Shown here in pieces: positions 37,480 through 50,356 of a DNA stretch of 64,000 nt. Both the position numbers and the translations under genes were made by a program. How positions within the stretch are numbered: position 1 is the stretch's first letter; the number at the start of each line of letters is the position of its first letter. Origin of the DNA: Limnoperna fortunei (Eukaryota; Mollusca; Bivalvia; Mytilida; Modiolidae); NCBI GenBank assembly GCA_944474755.1, contig OX104114.1, positions 46,441,070 to 46,505,069 of the forward strand, given 5' to 3'. Below the pieces are notes generated by a model. It had not been told where the DNA came from, ran no database searches, and saw only the letters and a program-made list of their open reading frames with translations.

Positions 37480-39368
37480 TATCCAAAGGCCGCTTAGGCT
37501 AAAGAGGATATCATCGTCAGGGTACCAGAATATGGACATCCAGGACACCAAATATGATCACATGGTGTATTGTGGTCCGCATACCTTAAGTGCAAGATCT
37601 CCTGTAACAAGCTATTTTTGAACTCCAGATATTATTGATTTAAGCATTTGGTTAAAATTTCATTCAAATCTTTCAAGAAATGAAATGATGGCACAAGAGC
37701 AATTTAATACATGCTAACTTGTTCCAGATATATATTATAAGCTGACACAAATTTAGTCCTTTTTTAAAACCTTGATCTCCAAAATAAGAAAAAAAGACAT
37801 GAAATATCTGTTGACACCATAACGACCTGCAATTCTTTAAATCAGGAATTAAATGAGAAAACAGAAGGCATAAAGTATCATTATTAACAACAACAGTCTG
37901 GGCCTTTTGACCTTTTACATTTAAGATGGGAATAATTTGTTGACATTTTACCAAAAGCTCATTCATAAATTTATACATTTTTTTAATGTCAATAAAAATC
38001 AGAAAAAACAAAGTCAGGTATTTTACCAAAACAAAAAATCTTACCTCTTTGACCCGTTACACCAAAAAAACCATAAAAAATGAAAAACAAATATTTTAAC
38101 AAATTTATGATTATCCAAAAGATGAGTAAAATATGTTGACATGCCACTGAAAAGTAATTTGCTAAATACATGCATATCCAAACTGTAAAAGATATGAAAA
38201 TCTGTTGACACATAGCTGTAATCTAGTAACATGGAATCTAATTAAAAAAATCTCATAAATAGGATGAAAAAAAACTAATGCACTCATTCGATGAAGCATA
38301 AATTAGGATACTTGTACTTTAAATCTTACAGTAAAATGGGGAAATTTATTGTCATACTCAATGTTCATAAAACATGGGACTCAATGCAAAATTCCAGCTG
38401 TTGTCAAAGATTAAATATTTATCTATGGTGGTCCAGCATTTTAAAGACAGATATTACTGAAAATTTTGATAAAAACTGAGGTTATGTGTTATATTTTTTG
38501 CCAAATAACTGAAGGTCACAAATCATCCAAGGAACAACAATGCTTTGAAAATTATTATTTTTCTTTTTGAGGTAAATTTACACATTATGTTGATATAAAT
38601 TTGTTTTTACTTGCATGGTTTCTCGTTTTCCAAATTATCATAAAATAAGAAAAAACATAGGCTCACCGACTTTATTTATTCAAAATTCTATAAAATTTTC
38701 AATCTTTTATATGTTGAATTATCTCCCCTCAGACTTTTCAATTTTGGGAATTGCAGACATTTTGATAATTGTATCATCATGCATACATGTTCCAATTCAG
38801 GAAATTGTTGATTTAATTTATTTTTAGTTAAAATATTTACAATCATGCAATTTTATATTTGAAATATTGCCATGTAATCAGTAATATTACAGATGGCAGA
38901 AGACATCCTGAATTAAAAAAGTAATTGTAACCAGTATTATTTACCTGATGATGGTTGCTACACTCGGTGTATGTACAGACTGGTAAAATATTCTGTGTAT
39001 GCAAAGCTAATTTTGCAGAAATTACTTTTCTGAAAAATAAGTATAATTATATTAAAAACAAAAAGCAATAGTACTTTTAAAAAAACTCAAACTGCTCTAA
39101 ATGATTTCTTTATACATGTAGTAGACTATTTATTGTTAGTATTGGGTCACCATGACAACATTACATTAAATGACCTTAGGCATTGGAAACAATTATTTAT
39201 ACTATATATACTATTGAAAAAAAAACGAAACTAAATAAAATACAAAAATAATGAGAAAGAAAGACAGAAAACTCTTGTTAAATTTAAGAAAAGCAAAAAC
39301 AAAAACAAAACTAAAACATAACTGGCAAAAAAACTTAGAAATACAAGGAACAGGCAAAAAACAAAACA
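37480..39368. other. Low-complexity AT-rich DNA, no gene seen
   Basis: Reading frames of up to 118 codons on the minus strand (37673-38029) are rich in Ile, Leu, Phe and Lys, as expected from base composition. Diverged repeats with a TTGACA core recur (37810, 37941, 38137, 38206). Nothing is recognisable as protein. Confidence 0.45.
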
Positions 39369-39389
39369 AGGCTTATATCATGTCAGTTC

Positions 39390-39632
39390 TTGTTTTATGG
39401 TGGCGATGTGGTTCAGGCAGTTCCTCTACTACTGAACACTAAGGTTTCGGGTTGGAATCACACTGTGAGCAGGGTGCACTTGACTCCAATCCAGTGCTCC
39501 AATCTTAATTGACAAGGATTGTGATTTTCTTACAAAGGTCTTGGCTTTTCTGGATACTCCAGCTTCCTCTCCCAAATGAAAACTAGATGTAATAGCTAGA
39601 AAATTGCTGAAAGTGGCATTAAACACCATTTA
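39390..39632 (+). mobile_element. tRNA-derived SINE
   Basis: A Pol III A-box-like GTGGTTCAGGCAG (39409) is followed by a B-box-like GGTTTCGGGTTGGAATCAC (39442). The tail CTCCAGCTTCCTCTCCCAAATGAAAACTAG..ATTGCTGAAAGTGGCATTAAACACCATTTAAAC matches the minus-strand copy at 30.6 kb. Box spacing is typical of a tRNA head. Short reading frames here are by-products. Confidence 0.65.
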
Positions 39633-40299
39633 AACAAATTTTTATAATGTAATTCTTTGTCCTTTTTGTTTTTCATTAATTTGTGTTGTTTTTTCATTCT
39701 TTTAGTGATTTATTAAATGATAAGGTTTGTTCTTGTCCTGAATATTGCTCATGTATTGCTTGCTGGACATTACTCAAACGTTTGCTCAACAGGGCAAGAT
39801 ATTGATAATTATTAATATGAATTTACATCACAGGCATAATAAATTTAAATAAGCTATAAATTTACATTTTACAGGAATTTTTTGTAAAGTCAGGCACCCG
39901 CACTCCAAAATTACAATCAAAAATATAAAGAAAAATGTTTTATATTGATTTTCTTATCAATTTCTAATAATGGTTTGTTAATAGTGATCAATATGAAACA
40001 AATAATTATTGGAGGGTGGGGGTGGAGAAGGGGGGATCATATGGAACTCTATATAATTATACACATCCATTAAATATATACTTTCATTATCATTCATGAG
40101 ATGCTCATAGATTGATACACAAATCAGGTCTGCTAAATAAAATCCAACTTCCTGTTGCTACAACAGGAGCCAAAACACAAAACTATGTAAACAGTGATGG
40201 TTTTCAAACAATGAAAATTGGTATCCCAAAAAACTACATGAATTTTTAGCAACCACCAGAAAAATAATTAATCTTATTTTTATTTGTTGTTTACTGAAG

Positions 40300-40480
40300 A
40301 CTGTGGTGACCTTGGCAGCATAGTGGTAAATGTAGTTTGTCTATCTACCATTGATCATTGGCCTTATCAACACTGATGTTGCGAGTTCGATCTTTACTTC
40401 TTGAAATGTGTTCTGAACTTCAAACCTAATGGGCAAGAATCGCCAGTTTTTCTGCAGGATGTTCAGGGTTTTTGTCTGTA
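40300..40480 (+). mobile_element. Second tRNA-derived SINE family copy
   Basis: An A box, TTGGCAGCATAGTGGT (40312), and a B box, GTTGCGAGTTCGATCTT (40379), are about 60 nt apart in plus orientation. The downstream part differs from the 39.4 kb SINE. It is not a functional tRNA: no cloverleaf with matching acceptor arms is apparent. The 3' limit is uncertain. Confidence 0.5.
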
Positions 40481-43400
40481 TTACATTTTATACAATGTTT
40501 TGTCATGGAATTTTAAAGTGTCTCTATAAACAAGTTATGGAAATTATTACTTATTTAGAATTTTACTATCATTTTTTAAATACAAAAATTGGTGCAAATA
40601 AAAAAATTTCTGTTTTTTAACTGACTGTGTAAGAAGAAAATAGGGGAGAAGGGGCTAGAGGGGCAGGGGGTCCATTAACATGTTAACTATTTTTTATTTT
40701 TCCAAAAACAGATAACAGTAAATTTTTTTTAAATAATGATAAGGCCACACCAAATAAATTTCTTGTTCTATAGACCCAACTGCACATATTTTATCGAAAT
40801 CGAAAAAATAATATTAAAAAAAAATTTCCGCTCCCTGCAAGTCATTCCGGAATTTTTTAAAATTTTAATCTTGTGAACGCTTAATGTAACTGCCGTTTTA
40901 TTGCATCACAAACAAAAATATTGATGTATTTTTAAAAAGGAAAAAAAACAATCATACCGTTTTAGTGGTGTGGATATTTGTCACAAAGGATGGGATGGTT
41001 GTCCAAAACACTGCGATTTATTTTAGTGGTGGTGCGTTGGCACAGCTTTTTCAAAGATGTGTCTAAATCAAACATTTCTACCTTAGCTGTTAGCGCCTAC
41101 ATAATTAACATAAAACGAAGATACAGGAACAGTGAACTAAAAGTTTGTGAGTAATATTTGTATTAATAGTAGATAGGATGTTGGAGCGGGATTGCCAGAT
41201 GGATTACCAAAAAACTTAATTCGACTGACACTTTGAAACTTTTGGATGCAACAGCATGGTGAACTTGTAGCCTCAGCATACGTAATGAAGCACATTCGAT
41301 TTTTGTTTATCTCCACCAAAATAAAAGAAAATGACCACAGAAACTACAATGCTTATTAAATTTGTTGACATTGTTGCAAGGGTTGTGATATGTCCAAAAA
41401 AAGAAAATGAAATGACTGGTAATGGTTGTTCAGTGTTATTTGTGGAAAAGTTAAAGTAATTTTTATTTAGAATTTGGATATAACTGTTTGAACTGGTTGT
41501 TGTCTTATTGTCATTTTTCATATATACCTCTGTTTTCTAATGGCTTGCATGGGAATTTTTTCTCTCAAATATTGGACATTGGACACCATGTATTTATAAT
41601 TTTGGATTGTGTTTAGTTGTTCGATCAAAATGGAAAGTCTCACTAAATGGGAATATTACAGCAAACACAATGAATGGGATATAACTTTTTTTAATTCATT
41701 CCTCTAGAAATCTCCATCAATAAATGATACAGTGTAGCCAGTTTAAATAAGGTCTAAAAAATATATTTTTGAAAATGAAGATGTGACAGGCATTCTTTTG
41801 CTTCCAGCTGTCTCTAATGCTTTGAAAGTCATATATGTAATATGTTGTATATGACCTACAATACTGAATTGTTTAAAAGGTGCAATTGATTGTACATAAT
41901 TTGAATGATGAACCCATAATTACAAAATATAATTCATTTATTCATTTACATGCTTTAGTAAACTTCAGGTAAGCCTAGTATGCCCAATTCTGAAAGAAAA
42001 TCACAATGAAACTGAATTTTACGAATATATACATTGATGAAAGTACATATTCTTATTTTTTTTTAAATTAAAAATTTTAAAAAGTTATCGCTCGCCTCAA
42101 ATTTTTCTGTTCGCCTATGATTTTTTTAAAATCCAAATAATAATATTAAAATTATTATTTCGCTGGCTCGCCCCATTTTAAAATGACAAAAATCCAAAGA
42201 ACAAGAAATTAAATTGGTGTCACCTAACAGATAACAGAAATTTACATGAGAAAACAGAAAACATTCAGTTCCGAAATAATAAAAAAAAGAAAACACCAGA
42301 ATCTCATGGAGAGTAAAATGGCAAGAAAATGCATACATTAATCAGTGTTTCCATGGTAACTAGTATGGGATCAGGTATATTCCTCCCTTCAGGAAGACTC
42401 GATTACATTTTAAAAAGTGGTAAATAAAATGAATTAACAGATAACGGAGACAAAATCTGTAAAACAGTTAACAGTGTTCTGACTACTAACAGCAAACAGG
42501 GTTTTATTTCCATTATAACAGTTAACAACCATGTCAATTTTTAAGAAAAAGATAACTAATATGGTTGAATAATAGTTGTTTTATTAAAAAAAAAACATTT
42601 AACATACATGTAAAAATGCCCAAAACACATTAACAGAAAAGATCTTGTCACCCCCCCCCCCCTTTTTTTTGGCTGTGACAACACTGTAGCATAGACAGTG
42701 GATTAATTACTAAATGAAATTTTAATATTGAAAAGCAGTGACTTATAGAATCAGAACAAAATGAATTAAGATAAGTTATTTATTGAATTGGCTGATGGTT
42801 TTTCTACTGTTATTTACTGTTTGTTTGGGTGGGGGGTGGGGGTTTAAGATTATTGTACAAAGCAAATTTCTGGACTTTTTAGAGGTGTTTGTGGGTTTCT
42901 TTGGCTACCCTTTAGGATTTCTAAATTGCAGAAATTTGTATCTGACATGACACCCCGAAAATTTTATGTAATATAGCTGACGACATTCTTCTCGTTTTGA
43001 GAGGTAACTAATTCAATGAAACTTGGTGTACAGTTGAGTGCATAAAATGTTGTGGGGATATATTTGTTTCTAGTTTTGTACTAGGTCCATTTTTACTATT
43101 TTAGAATTTTCTAAACTATTCTTTTTAAGAAACAAAGCCTAGTGCACATCAAAGAGGGGGCTGGGGGATTTTGTATGATCTGTAATTATGACTTAATGAT
43201 TTTTGTGTCCTCTGATTTTGGGCTCATGTTCTTTATTCATGATAAGTACAATTGTACAGCCATTTCTATTTTATTCGACCAGTGATATTCTCTATTTTAT
43301 TTTTTTTTAAATCTTAACCTTATTCCCACTTGTCATCCCACCCTCTTTACAAAGGTATGGAGTATAAGTGCAGGTAATTTTTCATTTGAATTACTACTTT

Positions 43401-43952
43401 AATGAAGCAAATTAAATTTTTCTAGAGAAAAATATATAAGAGTTTGTTTATAAGCTTTTCTTTGTATGTAATTAATTCTTTTCAGTAGTTTAAATAAGTA
43501 AAGGATAGATTAAGAGCGGCCGACACAAAGTGATCATCGTGTGTTGACTCAAGACCATTACTATTTCTTGACGTAACTTATTCGAGCGCACCGCACTACT
43601 GCATTCGGACGACGCAACTGCCACTGCAAGACTGAATACTGATTTGCAATTGCTTCGCGTGCGGCACAATGTAGTTCATAAAAAACTAGAGTAATGTCGT
43701 AATATTTTTATTACTAAATTGCTTTTTTTTAAAATGTGCATTGCTTTGAAAATGCCACCCATAATAAGCACATACTTGGAAAAATAATTCAATAAACTTA
43801 CCTATAAATGCATAAATAAATCCGAACAATCAACTATAATTGAATAAACAAATCCGAACAAAAATCTTAATGCTTAAAGTTAATGTGTTCGCAATAGAAC
43901 CACGTGCTACATACCAAATTAATTGGGTCAAAATGTACTTTAATGGAATGAT
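40481..43952. other. AT-rich intergenic DNA, no gene seen
   Basis: Contains a C12-T8 tract (42651-42670) and scattered poly(A)/(T). A locally more GC-rich patch at 43515-43680 has a ~33-codon open frame on the minus strand that I do not recognise. No splice-bounded coding exon can be supported. Confidence 0.45.
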
Positions 43953-43980
43953 CGGGTCGAGTCGAGTCGGGTCGGGTCGA
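43953..43980. repeat. GGGTC/GAGTC pentanucleotide microsatellite
   Basis: About five to six tandem 5-mers alternating CGGGT and CGAGT. Confidence 0.85.
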
Positions 43981-44518
43981 CTTCGTGCACATCTCGATCT
44001 ATTATTAGATTAAAATTCTGTAACAAAGCAGGTTTATATATCTTCATGGTTTAGAATGAACATAAATTTACCAGTGCAAATAAAGAATCAAATATTTAAC
44101 AAACTCGAGGGTTTCATGATTAGTGATTTGGACAATTTTCGTGGTGCATTATTGAGCTCTTACTGACCACGATTTTTATCAAGTGTAAAATTTTTAACAT
44201 CTGTGCATATACAAACATATGCGAAATTAATTCTAGATGTATTCCATTTGTTTTTTTCGGTTAATATAATATTACGAAAGAAACTGCTTTTAAATAAATA
44301 GGAAGTTCAGCCTAAGGACTTTGAAATATATTTGAATCACTCTTGCTTTCAATCGGTAAAAAAAATCTTTATGCACAATTAGCGGTCTTCGGGTCAAGGG
44401 GAAACCTAACTTAATGAGAAAGGGTTTTTTGTATTCCGTGATTAAATCATGATTTAATGCTCCATTTAACGCGGTTCATGGGTTTGTGATTAGCGATTTT
44501 TTAGTCTCTGACATGCCA
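43981..44518. other. AT-rich DNA, no gene seen
   Basis: Nothing supportable lies between the microsatellite and the next repeat element. Confidence 0.4.
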
Positions 44519-44735
44519 ATGGCGAATCCAGGAATTTGTGTTAGAGGAGGCGTAAAAGTTCGGCTAGGGCTCAGGTGGCTGCTCAAGGCCCCAGCAGGAC
44601 TAGGGCAGTGCCCTGGTAGGGGGTCCAGGGGGGTGGGGATCCCCCTCGGAAGCTCCGGGAATCTAAGCATTTGGTAGCCAGACGCGTTTACGTTTTCTCT
44701 TTACTCCTTTTCCTTTTCTCTCGTTTTACCCTCTT

Positions 44736-44773
<38 letters not shown>

Positions 44774-44972
44774 GGGTCCAGGGGGTGGGGGTGGGGATCC
44801 CCCTCGGAAGCTCCGGGAATCTAAGCATTTGGTAGCCAGACGCGTTTACGTTTTCTCTTTCCTCCTTTTCCTTTTCTATCGCTTTACCCTCTCGTTCTCT
44901 CTCTCTCTCTCTTCTTTTTTTAAAGGGGGGGGGGTGCGTACGCCCGGTACGCCTTTCCTTGGATCCGCGCCT
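44519..44972. mobile_element. Short-TIR element carrying a 158-bp duplication with CT repeats
   Basis: The ends ATGGCGAATCCAGGAA (left) and TTCCTTGGATCCGCGC (right) are imperfect inverted repeats. Inside, a GC-rich segment (GGGGATCCCCCTCGGAAGC..CCAGACGCGTTTACG) followed by a CT tract is tandemly duplicated with a 158-bp offset. The larger CT run is 44738-44771. The 154-codon minus-strand frame over this region is mostly Glu-Arg from the CT repeat and is not a gene. Confidence 0.6.
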
Positions 44973-45313
44973 GCATGCGATATTCAAGTAACATGAACGA
45001 TCACCATGATCACATATTACATATCTTATTTCGGACCCCGCCCTCACTATCTCTTTTACGTTTTGATGAATTTCTCCCTTCCGACTTGTAAGCAATGAAA
45101 GGCTCAACCACAGATTTAAAACTAAACTAAATTGTCTTAGCTCTTCAGGCACCAGAAACCTAGGTTTTTACCTAGTAACGCCTTGTCGACTTTAAGGTAT
45201 TATTATGATCTAATATTATAATGCATTAAGAATAGTTTTAAATCTGGCAATGTTTATTATATTGTCATCTTAATCTACTTCAACTGTAAGGAACACTTTC
45301 GTAACATTATCAA
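44973..45313. other. Short spacer, no gene seen
   Basis: No supportable feature. Confidence 0.4.
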
Positions 45314-45402
45314 CATCTTCGCTAGCCAAGTGTTACGATCAGGTCCCCCCTCTCTTCTTGAAGATAAGAGTATCGGATCGTAACCCTTGGCTAGCGAAGA
45401 TG
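45314..45402. repeat. Foldback with 27-bp arms
   Basis: Arms 45314-45340 and 45376-45402 (CATCTTCGCTAGCCAAG.. and its reverse complement) differ at one position and enclose a 35-nt loop. Confidence 0.85.
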
Positions 45403-45441
45403 CATTATCAAATGAAGTAAATAATTCATAATAATAAGAGA

Positions 45442-45556
45442 TTATTATATGGCGATTTTCATATCACACCCCATTACATGAGACCCCCATATCTACCAGA
45501 GGGTCTTTTGGCCCGAGGGTTGATATGGGTGTGATATGAAAATCGCCATATAATAA
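45442..45556. repeat. Foldback with 30-bp perfect arms
   Basis: Arms 45442-45471 and 45527-45556 are exact reverse complements (core GGCGATTTTCATATCACACC). An inner, weaker pairing uses CCATATCTACC..GGG with GAGGGTTGATATGG. It lies only 40 bp from the previous foldback. Confidence 0.85.
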
Positions 45557-47440
45557 CCTTTTTATCATATATTATAGACATTTTGATGTGAGAATTTTAA
45601 TGGTATGGAAGTAAATAATAAAATATGAACTTGACATTTTTAATTAATAATATAATAACTTTCAGTGATATTTTCCTGATTATAAGTGTGCATTAGTCGA
45701 ATCACGAACTCGCGCATCAAAATCACTTCTTTCAATGGAGTTTCAGAGATCTGGGTTGAAAACTATATTATATTAAATGATCTTCTGCAAATGTTCTGAT
45801 AAATAAATAAGTTCCAAGCCTGAAAAATTAGGAAATAATCCTTGAACATTCTATATTAGCATGTGTACAACTTCTATACATATGATATCTTTTTTGGAGG
45901 AGTTGATTATAGACATATACGAAATACCGTCTTCTGCAATTGTTCGGAAAAAATACAAAATTCCCAATACTTATTCCATAATAGAAGGTGCATATAAACA
46001 TGATTAATCTTTCTGTTAAGTTTCGATGAAAGAAGATTTGTCCTGTCAACTCGAAACATTTAGTTCTCGTTTGATTAATTTTTTTTAGCAGAAGATACAT
46101 AAAGGGGAAAATCCCCTAATAAATATAAGATTACCCAAAACGGATCCAGACAAGTAAATGCTACACGGAAAAATAATAAATTAAAAATAAATAGTCTTTT
46201 TCCTGCAGAGTAGAAATCCATGTCAGTTCAGCGAGGTGTGTGATTTGGCATCCATATCATACCCCCTTGATATCATTATCACGCCCCTTTGTGATATGAG
46301 TTGACTGACATTGTCGGTATCACATATGCAAGAACAAGCATATTATTACTAAGTATATGATAATACTAATTAATTCATTTTAAAAAATACATATAAGTGA
46401 ATGTGTTACTAGAAACATCATTGATATGGAGAGAAAATAAGAATTATTATTAGTTTTCTTTTCCACAAAATATTAAAATGATCTTAAATAGCTGAACACA
46501 AAGTGAACCAAATGCATTTATGAGCTTAAATTCAATACTATATATGTTAATATTAAATAGTATTTTCTATGTTTTTTTATTATACAATTTACGTTTTTAC
46601 AATGTTGTATTATAAACTGAAAAACCGCTCTAGTCAAGGTTTTTAAGAACTTCCGTATCATGAATAACACTTTTCACTCGTTTTTGGTGGAAGCAAAAAT
46701 ATTACCAATTGACCAAGATGGGGTGTAGGACCACTATTGTTTTTTTACTCTTCGGCTATATTAAAATTTGATAATTGTGACTTGTCCTAGAAAATTTACC
46801 TTCATTTCAAATTAAGTGACACTTCTGTCCCATATATAAATGCACTGGGTGAACATTCTGTCAAAATTTCACAATATGTTTCAGTGCATATAAGAACGAA
46901 CGCTCAACCTTAAGCCCACGCGGTCTAAAAATCTACTTTCACTTTCTATTTTAGTCCAAAAATAGTGCATGATCCTAATTGACTCTCAACATTTTTATGT
47001 TCATTTAAAACCAATAAAACTTTATCCTCAAGTTGAATATTCAGCTTTCCAAAAATACCAAATTTATTCTGGTATCAAATTCTACATGAGGCAAGAGTGA
47101 ACCTACATGTCTGTTGAATAGTACTACTGTACAAACCTCATTTGGTGGTCCTACATCTATACGCAGAAATTTTAAATCCATTTCTATTTTAGCCATCCTT
47201 TCTAAAACAAGACCCCATATGACCATACAAATAACTATGTGTTAGAAGTCATTTGTTTGACCCGAAACAAGTAAAATATGGAGTTACACAATGTTCTATT
47301 TCAGATCATTTACCTTTTTCTTCGTTAATGACTTACAACCAGAGAACTAAACTGTGCAATTGACATGTATGCTGATGACGCAGTACAAACAAGTCGGAAA
47401 TAATGAAAATTATATGTAGATTAAAACTCTTTAAATGTAG
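45557..47440. other. AT-rich DNA, no gene seen
   Basis: Contains another GTGATATGAG/CATATCA-type short inverted pair around 46250-46300 that may be a relic of the foldback at 45.5 kb. Reading frames (for example 45828-46100 minus) show no recognisable domain. Confidence 0.4.
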
Positions 47441-47451
47441 GTTTACCTGGT

Positions 47452-48068
47452 TTACCTGGTCTCGAGGTCTGCGTCTGGGCCTGTGGCCCCTCTGACCCAT
47501 CTATTTCTGTTTTCTCTATCTACATCCGGTTCTTTGTAGATATCTGGCGTGAATTTGATACTGAGGTTTTTCCAGTGGTCTTTTAGATTACTTTTGAATG
47601 CATTGACTGTTTTGCATTCTACTAATTTCTGGGGCAATTTATTCCATGTGTCGACAATTCTCTGTGTGAAACAGTATTTCCTTATGTTTGTTCTAGAGTA
47701 TTTTTTGTATATTTTGTGTGTGTGTCCTCTTGTAGTAGTTGGTCTGGTTGGAAAGATTTTGTTACTGTCTACTTTGTCAATGTTGTTAATTATCCTGAAG
47801 GTTTCGACCATGTCTGCCCTTAGTCTCCTATATTGTAGCGATGGAATCCCTAGTCCCTAGGAACCCTTAGTCTCTCGCTATAACTGAGATGTTGGATGTT
47901 TTTGACCAGCTTCGTTGCTCTCCTTTGAACGTTTTCTATTTGAATAGCTTCTTTTTGATAGATGACTGACCATACATTGCTACCGTATTCTAGATGCGGA
48001 CGTACTATACTTTTGTAGAGTGGAAGAAACATATCTTTGTCCATATATTTGAAACTTCTTTTAATCAT
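47452..48068 (-). pseudogene. C-terminal region of the minus-strand LINE, split
   Basis: The first frame (48068-47850) reads PLYKSIVRPHLEYGSNVWS followed by IENVQRRATKLV, the usual region after the RT in jockey-group elements. A frameshift near 47850 leads to a second frame (47811-47452) with GHTHKIYKKYSRTN, VDTWNKLPQ and VNAFKSNLKDHW, the typical LINE C-terminus. Confidence 0.8.
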
Positions 48069-48121
48069 TCCTAGTCTCTGATTCGCCTTTTTTGTCTGTG
48101 TATTTATGTGTTTCCGAAATA

Positions 48122-49443
48122 TTAGTTTATCATCAATGATGATTCCGAGATCTTTTTCTTCGTGGAATGTTTTATATCTTCATTACCCATTTTGTATTTG
48201 GTACCAGTAGATGGTCCAAAGTGTACATGTTTACATTTTGCTGAGTTGAATGTCAGTAACCAATCATTTGACCACTGTATTAATTTGTTTATAACACCTT
48301 GTAGGTTTTCTCCATCCTCTTGATTGTCAACCACTGCGTATAGTTTAGTCTCATCTGCAAATAGCTTGGCTATATTGGTTATGGCATCTGGGAGGTCATT
48401 TATATATATGATAAATAGAGTGGGTCCCATGACACTTCCTTGTGGAATCCCACTCGATACATCTGCCCAGTCTGATTCACTCCCGTTTAAAACGACCTTT
48501 TGTGTTCTTTTCGATAGGAAGTTTTCTATCCAACCCAGTAAATTTCCAGTAATACCATATCCCTCTAGCTTCTTAATGAGGCGTCGATGGGGTACAGTAT
48601 CGAAGGCTTTTTGAAAATCGAGGTATATCGCATCTATAGAGTGGTGTGAGTCAAGCCTTTCGGTCCAATCGTCTAAAGCTGAGTTATGCATGATCTCCCT
48701 TTCCTAAAGCCGTGTTGGTGGTCCGTGAAAAGTTTGTTGTTTTCCATATGCTCCATCAGCTGGTCTCTGACAAATTTCTCCATGGTCTGGCATATTATCG
48801 ATGTGAGGCTGATGGGGCGATACTTTGTTACATCTTTTTTGGACCCTTTTTTATGAATTGGTGTTACATTTGCTGTTTTCCAACTTTTTGGTATTTTCTT
48901 GGTTTCTAGGGACTTCTTGAATATATGCATTAGTGGCTCCGATAGGGAATTTGCCGTTTCTTTTACGTATTTTGGGTGTATTTGGTCTGGTCCTGGGGAT
49001 TTGGACTCTTTCATCTTAGATAGATATTTCTGAATTTTTTGCTGATCAAATTCTACAGATTCGATATAGTTTCCTGCCCTTCTCTCGAATTGTGGGATTG
49101 GCTGGTCGGGGTTTTCTTGTGTGAAGACGCTTTTAAAGAAATTGTTAAGTAGTTCTGCCTTCTTTTTATCGTCAGAATGCATGTCACCTTTTTCGTCTAA
49201 TATGCACGGTATACTTTCCTTGGTTTTTGTTTTCGATTGTATGTACTTCCAGAATATTTTATGGTCGTCTTTCTTTTTTGTCGCTATTGAACGTTCATAG
49301 TTGTATTTTGAAACTCTAACTAGGTTGTTTGCTCTTTGTTTAGCTCTTTCGTATAGTCCTTTGTTTGTTTGGTTTTTGCAGTTCTTAAATTTTTTCCATC
49401 TACTACGTTTTTCACAGATTGCTTCTAACGCTTCCTCAGTCAT
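48122..49443 (-). pseudogene. LINE reverse transcriptase, broken in two frames
   Basis: The first part (49443-48673) holds the connector and RT fingers: KSPGPDQIHPKYVKE, then WKTANVTPIHKKGSK and YRPISLTSIICQTMEK, then HGFRKGRSC. After a frameshift near 48690 the palm follows: IYLDFQKAFDTVPHR (catalytic Asp), SSGIPQGSVMGPTLF, and LFADETKLY. The last should be FADD; the second catalytic aspartate has become glutamate (codon GAG), so this copy is doubly dead. This is a relic, not a host gene. Confidence 0.88.
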
Positions 49444-49675
49444 CCATGGGGTATTGAAGTTTTGTGGTCTAGAATTGCACTCTCGTATGTTTTCAATATA
49501 TGTTCTTGATATTTTGTCGGCAAAACTATTCCATACATCATCAATATCCTCTGATGCCAGTTCAGCATTCCAGTCAATGTCTGATAGTTGTTTATTTATG
49601 GCCTTGTAATTTCCTTTAAAAAAGCTGCGTTTCAGTGGGCCGTGTCCCTTTTCACGGTCGCTTCCAAATTTAAAA

Positions 49676-50356
49676 TCAAATTCTAAAACTGTTGCCTATA
49701 GGCGCTTTGTGTGTTAACTCTTCAACCATTCCTTGTTCGTTTGTGAAGATTAGGTCAAGCATACTCGGTTCGTTTTCTGTTCTATGTCTGGTTGGCTCGC
49801 GTACATGTTGGTATAAATAGGTATCGTTAACTTTTTCCAAGAATTTGGTTGACAAGTGTTCAGGACTGGCATTCGAACAGTTATTTTCCCAGTCAATTTC
49901 TTTGAAATTGAAGTCTCCTACATGTACGACATAGTTATATTTTTGGTTTTCTCTGGTGTTTGTATTAAGAATAGTGTGTAGTTCGTCTATGCAGGTGGCG
50001 TTCTGGGCACTTGGACTTCTATAGATACACGATATAAGTAATTTTTTATCTGATCTGCCTTTTATACCTATTTTTACGTATTCTACAAATTGAGTTACTT
50101 GAGTTTCAATTTGGTATGCTTTTAAATCCATTCTTGTGTATATAAGACATCCACGATCAGTAAATACCGGGTGATCCGGGGTTGTAAATATGTCATATCC
50201 TTCAATCTTCCATTCGCTTGGACTCATGGTAGAGTCATCCTTCCTTTTAGGCTTAGTTTCTGTTAGGCATATAATGTCATACTGTGCCTTTTTGCTAAGT
50301 GACCTCAATTCATCTATTTTATTGTTAATACAATCAACATTACTGTACATCATCAT
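49676..50356 (-). pseudogene. LINE endonuclease (EEP fold) domain, frameshifted
   Basis: This segment encodes the target-nicking endonuclease of the minus-strand retrotransposon, an exonuclease-endonuclease-phosphatase fold. Visible motifs are DIICLTETK near residue 28 (catalytic Glu), ISCIYRSPS near 108, and HVGDFNFKEIDW near 145 (the catalytic GDFN). The frame ends in a stop after NSFRI, but the same protein continues in another frame from about 49674 to 49440 (FKFGSDREKGHGPLKRSFF and onward), so there is a frameshift near 49680. Upstream, 50405-50623 is a short acidic, Asn-rich frame (MEPENHDEADVYMND) that is probably the element's N-terminus. Confidence 0.8.

Noticed and set aside
37880..38070. 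Collagen-like exons on the minus strand (GVTGQRG followed by GTAAG; VKGQKAQ)
   Set aside because: Only one or two Gly-X-Y triplets each, no acceptor sites, and surrounding low-complexity DNA.
40305..40400. Functional tRNA gene
   Set aside because: A and B boxes are present but no cloverleaf with paired acceptor and anticodon arms; it fits a SINE head.
44688..45152. 154-codon minus-strand ORF
   Set aside because: Largely (Glu-Arg)n from the CT microsatellite within a duplicated repeat element.
47549..49609. Plus-strand ORFs at 47549-47860, 48324-48614, 48712-48909 and 49301-49609
   Set aside because: They lie antisense to the minus-strand LINE and show no domain.
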